DNA of 64,000 bases from Synechococcus sp. WH 7805 (GTDB lineage Bacteria > Cyanobacteriota > Cyanobacteriia > PCC-6307 > Cyanobiaceae), in assembly GCF_000153285.1 (NCBI RefSeq), contig NZ_CH724168.1, positions 889,854 through 953,853 on the forward strand. Reading direction: 5' to 3'. A program made the position numbers and the translations under genes. The first letter of the stretch is position 1, and each line of letters starts with the position of its first letter. The notes below the pieces were generated by a model. The model was not told where the DNA came from and did not search any database. It saw nothing but the letters and a program-made list of their open reading frames with translations. Of this stretch, positions 16,878 through 24,737 are shown one piece after another.

Positions 16878-18467
16878 TCACTTGACCTGCTCGATGTCGT
16901 TGAGCTGCCAGGTTTTGTCGAACCAAGGTTGAAGCGGGCCATAGAGACGGAAGACAGCGAACCAGCCCTTACCAGGAACCGTTTGAATCCAATTCGCTTC
17001 CATACCTTTCGGCGCTGAGGGGCCGAAATACAGATCAGTGGTTCCGTCAGCATTCACAACCATGTCTTGATTGCGCTTGCTGTTCTTGCTGGGAAGAAGC
17101 TGATCGGTCTGCAGCTCAGAACGGGTCTGAGGGTCATAAACAACCATCGACCAGAAATCCTTCGCCGGAACATCGGCCTCAACCGTGAATTTGTAGGTCT
17201 TGCTGCCATCGAGATAGGCGCCAGTGGAATCTGTAGCCACCACTCCGTACTGGGAGCCAACGCCCTCCATCTTCAGCACCATCGCTGGCGTGTTGACGGT
17301 GTATCCCCAGAAGAAATTGTTTCGAGCGTCGAGATTCCGACCTCCTTTACCGCCATCAATCAGCCATTCGTAGCTCCCACCACCAAACGGTGTGAACCAT
17401 TGCTTACCTTCGTAGAAATAAACCTCAGGGTTGCGAGGTTTGCCCATATCAGCGCGCACATAAGCCACACCCACCTGCACCGCCTCCTCCAGGAGTTCTC
17501 GTTCCTGCGCGCTGGGTGCAAAAGGCTTGCCTTTTTCCAGACCAATCGATGACGCCAAACCTCTTAATTCAGGATCAAGCAGATTGATCGGCTCCCGCTG
17601 AATCACCGTGTCGAGCTCTTCAAAGAAGTGGAAATTATTCGCATGAACCGTGTTAAATACACCTTCACCTCCTTGAATAAAGGTCATTGCTGGAGGGTCA
17701 TCTTTCTGCGAAAGTGGGTAGAGCCTTAGGCCTTTCTTATAATTCGCAACAGCCTGATCTGGCTTACCCTCATCATCGAGAAAGGCTCTTAAAATCAACC
17801 AGTTGGAGTAACTGGGCGAACGGAAAACGAAATAACCATCGGTATTCTCAGGCTCCTTGTCGTCAGGACCAAGGATCAGATACTTGCCGCCTTTGCCCTT
17901 GTCCGGCCCGGGAGCTCCGGTATCAGCCACGAAGCGGAAGAATGCATCATTGATGGTGCCAGGGCCAAGACCTGCCGGAATCTCGATCACCAACGGCCCT
18001 GTATTCTTCAAATTGAAGAAGGTGGACCCATACACCGTATCGGTGTTACCCGTGAGAAAGAGGGGGTTGGAATTCAGTGGGGCCATCAACATGACCTTGG
18101 TGTGATCCGTCACTCCCTGAGAGGCATGTCCAGCCCGCAACATCTCGATGCTGGCCGCAGGCATCAAGGTAAGGAACGTCTCATAAGCCCGAATGAACTT
18201 GAGGTTGTCGAAGCTGGCCTTGGCAGTGACCGCATCGGGCATGCCATCAAAGAAGTTGAACGTACCGGCACTGGTTTTCACCGAATCCGGCGTCATCAGC
18301 TCGTCCGGAATAGGCGACGTATACCCCTTAGGGACATCACCGCTGCCTTTATTCAAAGACTGATTGCCGCCATCAGACTTACTGGAATAGCCCACAGCGA
18401 GCAAAGCAGCAAGGGTGACAGTGGAGAGTCCTTTGAAAACCGGACTCAGCCGACGCGTCATGGTCAT
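16878..18467 (-). CDS. DUF1254/DUF1214 exported protein, paralog 2
   Basis: 529 aa with the same DUF1254-DUF1214 layout as its downstream paralog (FNFFDGMPD, LTGNTDTVYGSTFFNL, FWSMVVYDPQTRSELQ, GWFAVFRLYGPLQPWF). The N-terminus looks like a lipoprotein signal, but the position where the lipid-carrying Cys is expected is Tyr (LAVGYSSKSDGG; codon TAT, one base away from TGT), so it is probably a soluble periplasmic protein now. It is the first gene of a three-gene minus-strand run (two DUF1254 genes and an amine oxidase). The 235 bases upstream contain only a weak match to the shared element (18635-18649). Confidence 0.85.
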   Translation of the reverse strand: MTMTRRLSPVFKGLSTVTLAALLAVGYSSKSDGGNQSLNKGSGDVPKGYTSPIPDELMTPDSVKTSAGTFNFFDGMPDAVTAKASFDNLKFIRAYETFLTLMPAASIEMLRAGHASQGVTDHTKVMLMAPLNSNPLFLTGNTDTVYGSTFFNLKNTGPLVIEIPAGLGPGTINDAFFRFVADTGAPGPDKGKGGKYLILGPDDKEPENTDGYFVFRSPSYSNWLILRAFLDDEGKPDQAVANYKKGLRLYPLSQKDDPPAMTFIQGGEGVFNTVHANNFHFFEELDTVIQREPINLLDPELRGLASSIGLEKGKPFAPSAQERELLEEAVQVGVAYVRADMGKPRNPEVYFYEGKQWFTPFGGGSYEWLIDGGKGGRNLDARNNFFWGYTVNTPAMVLKMEGVGSQYGVVATDSTGAYLDGSKTYKFTVEADVPAKDFWSMVVYDPQTRSELQTDQLLPSKNSKRNQDMVVNADGTTDLYFGPSAPKGMEANWIQTVPGKGWFAVFRLYGPLQPWFDKTWQLNDIEQVK

Positions 18468-18702
18468 CCGAAGATAGAGCTCACTATTTGGAAGCTAGGG
18501 GTAACTTCGAGAAGCGGCAGCCAAGGGACATTTAAAGATGATCCCATTCAGGCAATGATTTAAAAAGGAAAGCTCTGTTATTCCATCTGTTCAATCTGTG
18601 CAGCTCAACCAATACAGACAGAAATCGAAAGTTCTCCCAGACAAGACCAGCGCAAACTGTTCAGCGAGAGCAAACTGAGCCTAAGAAGCACTTTTCTTCA
18701 AC

Positions 18703-19095
18703 ATGAAAGGAACCCAAGCCATGGCCTATGCCATGGGAGCTATCTTCATCCTTGGCGAGACTGCACGTCGCGGCCTCGACTATTTCGCAATCAACGCCAC
18801 AACGATGCTTGAGGACTATGGCTCAGGCATTTTGTTACTTCTGGCTGCAGCAGCCTGCACGGCCAAACTGAGCCAATCCACCATGTACCTCGCTGGGGCA
18901 TGGGGATACAGCGCAGGCGGAATGTTTGTGCCCTTTTTTGCTCATCTGGAGGCCTACTTGAGAGGCGCTACTTTTAGGCCTGATCACCCGATTGAAGATG
19001 TTAGTGGGATCATCGTGAAAGGAGTGATCTGGGGCATCTGTGTTGTCGCTTTCATTGCAAGCCTGCGCGACCGATCAGCAACATTCAATTCCTGA
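18703..19095 (+). CDS. Unrecognised small membrane protein
   Basis: 130 aa with four predicted hydrophobic segments (about residues 5-22, 42-58, 63-80 and 104-122) and a short Arg-rich tail. No family assignment. It is transcribed away from the DUF1254 operon across the 18468-18702 control region and ends 50 bases from the convergent DUF1254 lipoprotein gene. Confidence 0.65.
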   Translation: MKGTQAMAYAMGAIFILGETARRGLDYFAINATTMLEDYGSGILLLLAAAACTAKLSQSTMYLAGAWGYSAGGMFVPFFAHLEAYLRGATFRPDHPIEDVSGIIVKGVIWGICVVAFIASLRDRSATFNS

Positions 19096-19145
19096 TCTAT
19101 AGGGCCCTATCAAGAAGAGCCCTCAAACAAAACGAATCCGGCCAG

Positions 19146-20297
19146 CTATTGAGCTAACTGCAATTCAGGCCGGTCCCAACTGCCGTCGAAATAGGCAGGC
19201 TTAGGTTTGTAGATGCGCAAGGTGGCATTCCAACCTGGATAGATTGCAAGATAGTTGTCTTGATTTTTATCACCGCCAAAGTGAACGACAACGTCGCCCT
19301 GGTCATTCGTTTTCGCAAAGGCGCTGTTCAAATTGAACGGCTCACCCGTGGGGAAGCCCTCCTTGTCATACACAGTCAATGACCAGAAGGCATTATCAGC
19401 ATTGGGAACATCTTTAAGAGTGAGTGTCTGGGGATCGGTTGATGTGGGTGTGTAGAAGAGGTACACCGCTCCCTCTTTGGGAAGTCCACCAATGCCAACG
19501 GCGACTCCCATATTGTTCTGCTCAGGAGAAACGACTCCCTTACGCCCATACAAGGCCTCCGACTGGATCCCCTTCTCGTTGCGCTCCTTGTTGTAGTCGG
19601 CGCGCAGAGCAAGCATTTGCTCCTTATTCCATTGGTTGGGCTGAATGAAGGTCCCTTTCTGTGCCTGCTTCACCGCAAGCTTGGCCTGCAAGGCCTGCGC
19701 CTTCGCAACATCAGCTGGGTCCTGAATGTTCACACCGGTACGGAAGGCCACCGTTGCATAGCGACTGCCAACGGCCTCCTTGGTGAGCTTGTATTCACCG
19801 GGATCTTGATGCACATAGGTATACCCTTCATCATTCACAACCATGGCGCTCTGATAACGACCACCCGTTTCAGGCAATGTGATCGTCGCTGGGCTGTTGA
19901 GATCAAGAACCAACCAGGAATAGAGGGTATCGAAATTAATCCGGATCACCGTTCGATCCTTGGGATCAGCAGCCTTGCTGTCGTTCCACAACACCCCCAC
20001 ACCTCCACTGCAGGTGGCCTTGGCAATTTTGCCCACATAAGCGGCCATCACGATTTGGGTTTCTGCTGCGGCGTAGTTGGCCTTGGTAACGGGCACAACC
20101 TCTTCACTTTGGATCTCAACGGCAGGCTTCGGGCAATCCTCTGGCTTAGACGCTTGCGATGAAGATGATGCCTTTGCTGTTGCATCAGATTGTGCTTCGG
20201 AGGATGCATCAGGCGCTTTGGTCTGACCGCATCCGCCTGCAATCAAAGCGATGCCAAGCAGAGCCGCAGTAGCGGAACTGGAAAAAATTTTGGTCAT
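19146..20297 (-). CDS. DUF1254/DUF1214 lipoprotein, paralog 3
   Basis: 383 aa. The start gives a classic lipoprotein signal (ALLGIALIAGGC, with Cys23 as lipidation site), then a Ser/Ala/Lys linker. The body has a DUF1254 core (RTVIRINFDTLYSWLVLDL, PATITLPETGGRYQ) and a C-terminal DUF1214 core (FWSLTVYDKEGFPTG, NYLAIYPGWNATLRIYKP). It is shorter than the 518-529 aa paralogs but clearly related to the next gene upstream, forming the second tandem pair. Probably anchored in a membrane facing the periplasm. Function unknown. It follows its paralog by 49 bases and is likely in the same operon. Confidence 0.83.
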   Translation of the reverse strand: MTKIFSSSATAALLGIALIAGGCGQTKAPDASSEAQSDATAKASSSSQASKPEDCPKPAVEIQSEEVVPVTKANYAAAETQIVMAAYVGKIAKATCSGGVGVLWNDSKAADPKDRTVIRINFDTLYSWLVLDLNSPATITLPETGGRYQSAMVVNDEGYTYVHQDPGEYKLTKEAVGSRYATVAFRTGVNIQDPADVAKAQALQAKLAVKQAQKGTFIQPNQWNKEQMLALRADYNKERNEKGIQSEALYGRKGVVSPEQNNMGVAVGIGGLPKEGAVYLFYTPTSTDPQTLTLKDVPNADNAFWSLTVYDKEGFPTGEPFNLNSAFAKTNDQGDVVVHFGGDKNQDNYLAIYPGWNATLRIYKPKPAYFDGSWDRPELQLAQ

Positions 20298-20346
20298 GAA
20301 TTTAATACAAATGAATAATTAGATTGATGCGCACTGAAGCGATTAA

Positions 20347-21471
20347 TCAATTCGCAGGCTCAAATTGAGGCGGTGTCCAGTTTCCGTTGAAATAATTCTC
20401 AGTTGGCGAGTAAATCCGTAGAGCAACATTCCAGCCTGGATAGATATCAAGATAATTGTCTTTGCTCTTATCTCCACCCAAGTGAATCACATAGTCTCCA
20501 TTCTCATTCTTTTTGGCAAACGCACTGTTAATATTATAGCTTTCACCGGTTGAAAACCCCTTCTGGTCATAGACAGTCACCGACCAGAAAGCACGGGGAT
20601 CACTGGGTACATCTTTCAAGGTGAGCGTGTGGGGCTCAGTGGAATTGACCACTTTGGGGAAGGGATAAACGGCTCCCTCTTTGGGAAGGCCGCCCCAGCC
20701 AACCGCAACGCCAAAGTTACGCAATTCCTCTGTCAATTCACCCTTCTTTCCAAACGCCATCTCTGATGTAACTCCTTCAGGTTCTCGACGCTTGTTGTAA
20801 TCCTCACGCAAAGCAAGGATCTCTTTCATGTCGTATTTCTTCTTCGAGACAAATTCACCTTTCTTGGCTTGCTCAAGCTTGATCCCATCCTGCGCAGCAG
20901 CTGCTTTCTTGAGATCCTCTGGATCCTGCACATTGACCTGCGTGCGTACGAAAGCGAAGGCATAGCGACTGCCAACTGACTCCTTGGTCAACTCATAACT
21001 GCCTGGTTTGTCACTGATCAGGGGAATCCAATGCTCTTCATCGATGACTTCGAGAATCTGGTAACGGTCCGTATCAGGAAGGACCACAGTGGCGGGGCTC
21101 TCGAGATCAAGCACCGCGAAGGAATACAGGGTGTCGAAATTGGGGCGCAGGATGGTGCGCTCCTTTGGATCCATGGCTGCGCGCTGGTGGAGGAAAACAC
21201 CAACGCCATCGCTGCAGGTGCCCTTGGCGATCTTGCGTACGTAATCCGCCAAGATCACTTCAGTTTCTGCAACGGCGTAATTGGCTTTTGTCACCGGTGT
21301 CACGGCTGTGCCCTCCTGAACCACCGCTGCTTTCGGACAGTCGCTGCCAGCCGAAGCCGTCTTGCTCTCTTCCGACTTGCCGCAGGAGCTCACCAAAACA
21401 CCTGCCGTGATGGCAGAGGCCAAAAGCGCTAGGGAGCCGCGGCGGGCGATAGAGCGCACTGGCATTGCCAA
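20347..21471 (-). CDS. DUF1254/DUF1214 lipoprotein, paralog 4
   Basis: 374 aa with a lipoprotein signal ending LVSSC (Cys29). DUF1254 features (RTILRPNFDTLYSFAVLDL, PATVVLPDTDRYQ) and DUF1214 features (FWSVTVYDQKGFSTG, NYLDIYPGWNVALRIYSP) are close to those of paralog 3. It is the first gene of the pair. A copy of the shared 15-bp element lies 75 bases upstream, the same spacing as at the barrel gene 17.9 kb away, which ties the pair to the sulfatase regulon. It is divergent from cobL, where the core genome begins. Confidence 0.83.
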   Translation of the reverse strand: MAMPVRSIARRGSLALLASAITAGVLVSSCGKSEESKTASAGSDCPKAAVVQEGTAVTPVTKANYAVAETEVILADYVRKIAKGTCSDGVGVFLHQRAAMDPKERTILRPNFDTLYSFAVLDLESPATVVLPDTDRYQILEVIDEEHWIPLISDKPGSYELTKESVGSRYAFAFVRTQVNVQDPEDLKKAAAAQDGIKLEQAKKGEFVSKKKYDMKEILALREDYNKRREPEGVTSEMAFGKKGELTEELRNFGVAVGWGGLPKEGAVYPFPKVVNSTEPHTLTLKDVPSDPRAFWSVTVYDQKGFSTGESYNINSAFAKKNENGDYVIHLGGDKSKDNYLDIYPGWNVALRIYSPTENYFNGNWTPPQFEPAN

Positions 21472-21545
21472 AGTTCAAGGTGAACCTTCTTTAGCCAGCT
21501 CCTAAAAAAGAGTCCGGTCAACGCAAAACTTTGCACCAAAGATTT

Positions 21546-21560
21546 GCCCGATCGGGACCA
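21546..21560 (-). promoter_or_regulatory. Shared 15-bp element upstream of the DUF1254 lipoprotein pair
   Basis: Minus strand reads TGGTCCCGATCGGGC, 12 of 15 identical to the 6401 copy, 75 bases from the lipoprotein start. It is also 36 bases from the cobL start, facing away from cobL. Confidence 0.45.
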
Positions 21561-21595
21561 TCCCCACCACATCCAGGCTTCAGCACAATGACGTC

Positions 21596-22849
21596 ATGAT
21601 CGATGTGATCGGAACCGACGCTGGCGCACCTGCGTCCCTACCTCCGATGCACCAAAGCCTGGTGCAAGACGCTGACCTGGTGGCAGCTCCAAAGCGCATG
21701 CTGCCCCAACTTGTGGATTGGCTGGGCAGTCGCGCCACCGAACAGCAGCGCTTGGCCAGTGATGATCCGATTGCCCTCAGTGAAGCCCTTCGCCCGCTTG
21801 CGCAGACCCTGCGGATTGTGGTGCTGGCCAGTGGAGATCCCCTGTGGTTCGGCATTGGTCGCGTGTTGATCGAGCGGCTGGGGAGCAAGCGGCTGCGTTT
21901 CCACCCAGCACCCTCCTCCATGCAGCTGGCCTTCGCCCGCCTGGGCAGACCCTGGCAGGAAGCCGAATGGATCAGCCTGCACGGCCGTGATCCCAGCCCC
22001 CTGGCCCAGCGGTTGCAGAAACGGCCGGCCGCCCTGGCGGTGCTCACCGATCCAGGCCGAGGGGGCGTCGAAGAGGTCCGCGCGACTCTGCGCGGCAGCG
22101 GACTCGAATCGAGCTACTGCCTCTGGCTGTGTGAAGCCCTCGGTCACCACGACGAACGCGTGCAGTGCATCGAAGCGAACAAGCCTTGCCCGGATGACCT
22201 TCATCCTCTGCACCTGGTTGTACTGCTGGCCCAACCTCCCGTCCCATCCGCGCCAGAGGCTCTTCCATTGTTTGGGATTGAGGATGGCGACTACCTGCAG
22301 CACGACGACCGCCCTGGGCTGATGACCAAACGGGAGGTGCGCATCCAGCTGCTCTCGGATCTCGACCTGCCGGAACAAGGCGTACTTTGGGATCTGGGGG
22401 CTGGAACAGGGAGTGTGGGCCTGGAGGCCCTACGCCTGCGCCCGCGGCTGCAGCTGATGGCGATCGAACGACGAAGCGGTGGCGGGGCTTTGATCCAGGC
22501 CAATGCCCGACGCCTCGGCGTTGCACCGAGCTCCGTACTTGAAGGGGATGCTCTGACGCTGCTGCCTCAGCTTCCGGATCCAGATCGCGTGCTGGTGGGA
22601 GGAGGCGGGCGCCAACGAACAGCCCTGCTGAAGGGAGTGATTGATCGCCTCAGACCCGGCGGCATCGTGGTCATCCCCCTGGCCACCCTGGAAGCTCTTG
22701 CCGAACTGCGGCCTGTGCTCGAGCTGGCCGGGCTGCAGCTGCGGATCAGCCAGCAACAATCCTGGCGCGGTCAGCCTCTTGCCGAGGGCACTCGCCTGGC
22801 GCCGATGAATCCCGTTCTGATCCTCAAGGGCACAAAACCGGGGTCCTGA
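21596..22849 (+). CDS. cobL: Precorrin-6Y C5,15-methyltransferase (decarboxylating), CbiE-CbiT fusion
   Basis: 417 aa. Methylates C5 and C15 of the corrin ring and decarboxylates the C12 acetate in cobalamin/pseudocobalamin synthesis. The N-terminal CbiE-type domain carries the tetrapyrrole-methylase signature VLASGDPLWFGIG at residues 76-88. The C-terminal CbiT-type domain has a SAM-binding loop (LWDLGAGTGSVGLEAL) and an acidic strand end (LMAIERR). Both domains are complete, as is usual for cyanobacterial CobL. Start ATG at 21596, after a short divergent region shared with a DUF1254 lipoprotein gene. Confidence 0.92.
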   Translation: MIDVIGTDAGAPASLPPMHQSLVQDADLVAAPKRMLPQLVDWLGSRATEQQRLASDDPIALSEALRPLAQTLRIVVLASGDPLWFGIGRVLIERLGSKRLRFHPAPSSMQLAFARLGRPWQEAEWISLHGRDPSPLAQRLQKRPAALAVLTDPGRGGVEEVRATLRGSGLESSYCLWLCEALGHHDERVQCIEANKPCPDDLHPLHLVVLLAQPPVPSAPEALPLFGIEDGDYLQHDDRPGLMTKREVRIQLLSDLDLPEQGVLWDLGAGTGSVGLEALRLRPRLQLMAIERRSGGGALIQANARRLGVAPSSVLEGDALTLLPQLPDPDRVLVGGGGRQRTALLKGVIDRLRPGGIVVIPLATLEALAELRPVLELAGLQLRISQQQSWRGQPLAEGTRLAPMNPVLILKGTKPGS

Positions 22850-22884
22850 GCCCCAGAATCAGGCTGAGAACAGCGTCAGGCACC

Positions 22885-23007
22885 ATGTCAATTCAGAAGA
22901 ACAAACAGGTTTCCCCGCTGCGCATGAAGATCACCGTGCTGATCGCCGGCTTCGGGCCGCTGCTGGCCATCGGACTATTCCTGCAATCCAAGGGGTTCTT
23001 CGGTTAA
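22885..23007 (+). CDS. 40-aa single-helix membrane protein
   Basis: ATG at 22885, stop TAA at 23005-23007. A basic N-terminal segment (MSIQKNKQVSPLRMK) precedes one hydrophobic helix of about 19 residues and a short tail (LQSKGFFG). The composition and Lys-rich leader are those of real small thylakoid or plasma-membrane proteins in picocyanobacteria. It is separated by 35 bases from cobL and could be on its transcript. No named family is recognised. Confidence 0.6.
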   Translation: MSIQKNKQVSPLRMKITVLIAGFGPLLAIGLFLQSKGFFG

Positions 23008-23038
23008 GTACAGAAGAATCCTGGAGACAGCGGCGCTT

Positions 23039-23404
23039 TCATTGATCTCGACGCAAAAAGGCGATGCCGCCAACGCCCTCGCTGCCATCGGGAAGCTGCA
23101 CGGGAAACTTACGGTCTTCGAAGGCCAATCGTTCTCCGTTGACAAAGATCTCGGTGAGCAAAACCTCAGGCTTACCAGTAGCAAGGACCCGTTGATCGGC
23201 TTCGCGAAAAGGAAAAGCCGATTGCTCATCAACGAAATCAACATCGGCTTTTCCGATCATCTGCTCAGGGGTCGTTTGCAATGTGCGGGCCACAGCCGCA
23301 TTGCCATAAACGAAATGAAAGTTGGAGTCCTTGACGTACACGTGGGCATCCGTACCGGCAAGCACCGACCGCATCAGAGCTGAAACATCGGCCATACCAT
23401 TCAA
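23039..23404 (-). CDS. Stand-alone PAS-domain protein
   Basis: 121 aa. A single PAS fold fills the protein: the opening strand VYVKDSNFHFVYGN, the helix with TPEQMIGKADVDFVDEQSAFPFREADQRVL, and the closing strands FPVQLPDGSEGVGGIAFL. There is no kinase, GGDEF, HTH or transmembrane part, so it presumably senses a small ligand or redox state and acts on a partner by protein contact. Met4 (23395) is an alternative start. Nearby genes do not reveal the partner. Confidence 0.75.
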   Translation of the reverse strand: MNGMADVSALMRSVLAGTDAHVYVKDSNFHFVYGNAAVARTLQTTPEQMIGKADVDFVDEQSAFPFREADQRVLATGKPEVLLTEIFVNGERLAFEDRKFPVQLPDGSEGVGGIAFLRRDQ

Positions 23405-23489
23405 CGCTGCTCTGCAACGCTCGAGAGTGTTCTTTCACAATGCCGCGCCCAGCAGGACCCAACCCACACTCCAACAGACCTTTCAGCTG

Positions 23490-23520
23490 ATCCTCAGCGG
23501 TGACCCAGACAGCTGAGGAT
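23490..23520. other. Isolated hairpin in a 206-base gene-free interval
   Basis: Between the PAS gene and the DUF192 gene (23405-23610) there is a 9-bp perfect inverted repeat (ATCCTCAGC at 23490-23498, GCTGAGGAT at 23512-23520) with a 13-base loop. No T-run follows on either strand, so it is not an ordinary terminator; an operator or RNA structure is possible. Nothing else is recognised in the interval. Confidence 0.4.
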
Positions 23521-23610
23521 CCAGACAATGATCGAACGCACCAAACGACAGGTCGTGCTTACTCGTTCGTTTTGAAATTGACGAGCAAATGTTCAATCAT
23601 CGGCGTTCGT

Positions 23611-24039
23611 TCACAGGCCTTCAATCACAACGGAGTCGCCGATCTTGATCCCCAGGCGCGCCGCTTCGCCAGCACCGATCTCGATCACACCATCAGCGAA
23701 ATCCGCACGCCCGTTTCCATCAGCATCCGCCCAATAGGACGGGCAAGGAAGCGATGGACAGACAGGCACTTCAGCGGAAATCGCCAGCACCTGTCCATCC
23801 CGCACAAACACCAGATCGAGCGCGGCGAGGGTGTTCAACATCCAGAAGCGCATGGGGCGGGGCGGACTGGCGGGGAACCACATGCCTCGCAGCGGCGGCA
23901 GCGCTGGACGTTGCATCAAGCCGAGCTGCTGTTCCCTGGGCGTATCAGCCACCTCCAGATCAATGCAGGCGGATTCACGCGACTCCAGGCACCAGCGCGC
24001 TTCAATCGGCAGGTTTTGCGGTGGCGGTGGCAGCTCCAT
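23611..24039 (-). CDS. DUF192 family protein
   Basis: 142 aa. The DUF192 core is clear: EVADTPREQQLGLMQRPALPP, then GMWF, RPMRFWMLNTLAALDLVFV and the closing GAGEAARLGIKIGDSV. The family is a small beta-barrel domain of unknown biochemical role, often exported in other bacteria, but no signal peptide is visible here. Its ATG overlaps the stop codon of the upstream response-regulator gene by one base (TGATG), so it is translationally linked to the nadK-regulator operon. Confidence 0.82.
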   Translation of the reverse strand: MELPPPPQNLPIEARWCLESRESACIDLEVADTPREQQLGLMQRPALPPLRGMWFPASPPRPMRFWMLNTLAALDLVFVRDGQVLAISAEVPVCPSLPCPSYWADADGNGRADFADGVIEIGAGEAARLGIKIGDSVVIEGL

Positions 24040-24737
24040 CAGCTGGGGTCGAGTCTTGGCGCACCATCGTTGAGGCAGTAGCCGCGGCCACGAATCGTAT
24101 GGATCAGTCGCGACTCACCCCCCTCCTCCAGCTTCTGACGCAAATAACGCACATAGACCTCGATCACGTTGCTAGAGGATCCCTGTTCGTCGTTCCAGAC
24201 CTCACGCAGGATCCTGTCGCGGCCCACCACGGTGCCGCGCTCCTCCATCAGCAACATCAGCAGGGCGTATTCACGAGACGTGAGAGCAACGGGCCTCTGG
24301 CCACGCCGAACCTGCCGGCAGCTGATGTCAACACTGAGATCGCCCACCTTTAATAAGGGACGACGCATCTGGCTGCGGTCCTGAATCACCAGATGCAGCC
24401 GCAGCCTCTGCAACAGATCGCTTGGCCCACTCGTGGTGAACCAGAAATCGTCTGCTCCGCAGCTGAAACAAACCTCGCGGGCCTCAATCGTGTCTTCGCT
24501 GACGCCAATCAGGATCGGCATTGACCCAAACCGATCCCTGAGCGAGGCCACCTGATCGATCGCATCAGCTCCTACAAGGCCCGCCGCCGGCACGCCACTA
24601 ATCCCGGCAGACGCCCCCGCGTGGGTTTGGTAGCCAGACGCCAGCAGCCGGTCCGCCAGGGCCAAAGCGTCCTGGCCCAGCAACAACACCAAAGGGCGTT
24701 CATCGCTTTCGCTCATCAGCGTTTCAGAAACAGTCAT
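24039..24737 (-). CDS. OmpR-type response regulator with a degenerate receiver
   Basis: 232 aa. The C-terminal half is a winged-helix DNA-binding domain of the OmpR/PhoB type ([55 protein letters not shown]). The N-terminal 110 residues follow the receiver fold, but the acidic pocket reads GQD, the strand that should carry the phosphorylated Asp reads [11 protein letters not shown] without the usual Asp-leader pattern, and the conserved Lys after strand 5 is absent ([10 protein letters not shown]). Phosphorylation-independent regulation is therefore likely. The ATG overlaps the nadK stop (ATGA). Met8 is an alternative start. Confidence 0.85.
   Translation of the reverse strand: MTVSETLMSESDERPLVLLLGQDALALADRLLASGYQTHAGASAGISGVPAAGLVGADAIDQVASLRDRFGSMPILIGVSEDTIEAREVCFSCGADDFWFTTSGPSDLLQRLRLHLVIQDRSQMRRPLLKVGDLSVDISCRQVRRGQRPVALTSREYALLMLLMEERGTVVGRDRILREVWNDEQGSSSNVIEVYVRYLRQKLEEGGESRLIHTIRGRGYCLNDGAPRLDPS

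Noticed and set aside
18537-18551. TGATCCCATTCAGGC as another copy of the shared element
   Set aside because: Only 10 of 15 positions match and it points away from the DUF1254 operon that it would have to serve.
21638-22378. 246-codon minus-strand ORF antisense to cobL
   Set aside because: Shadow ORF caused by high GC; the plus frame encodes an intact CobL.
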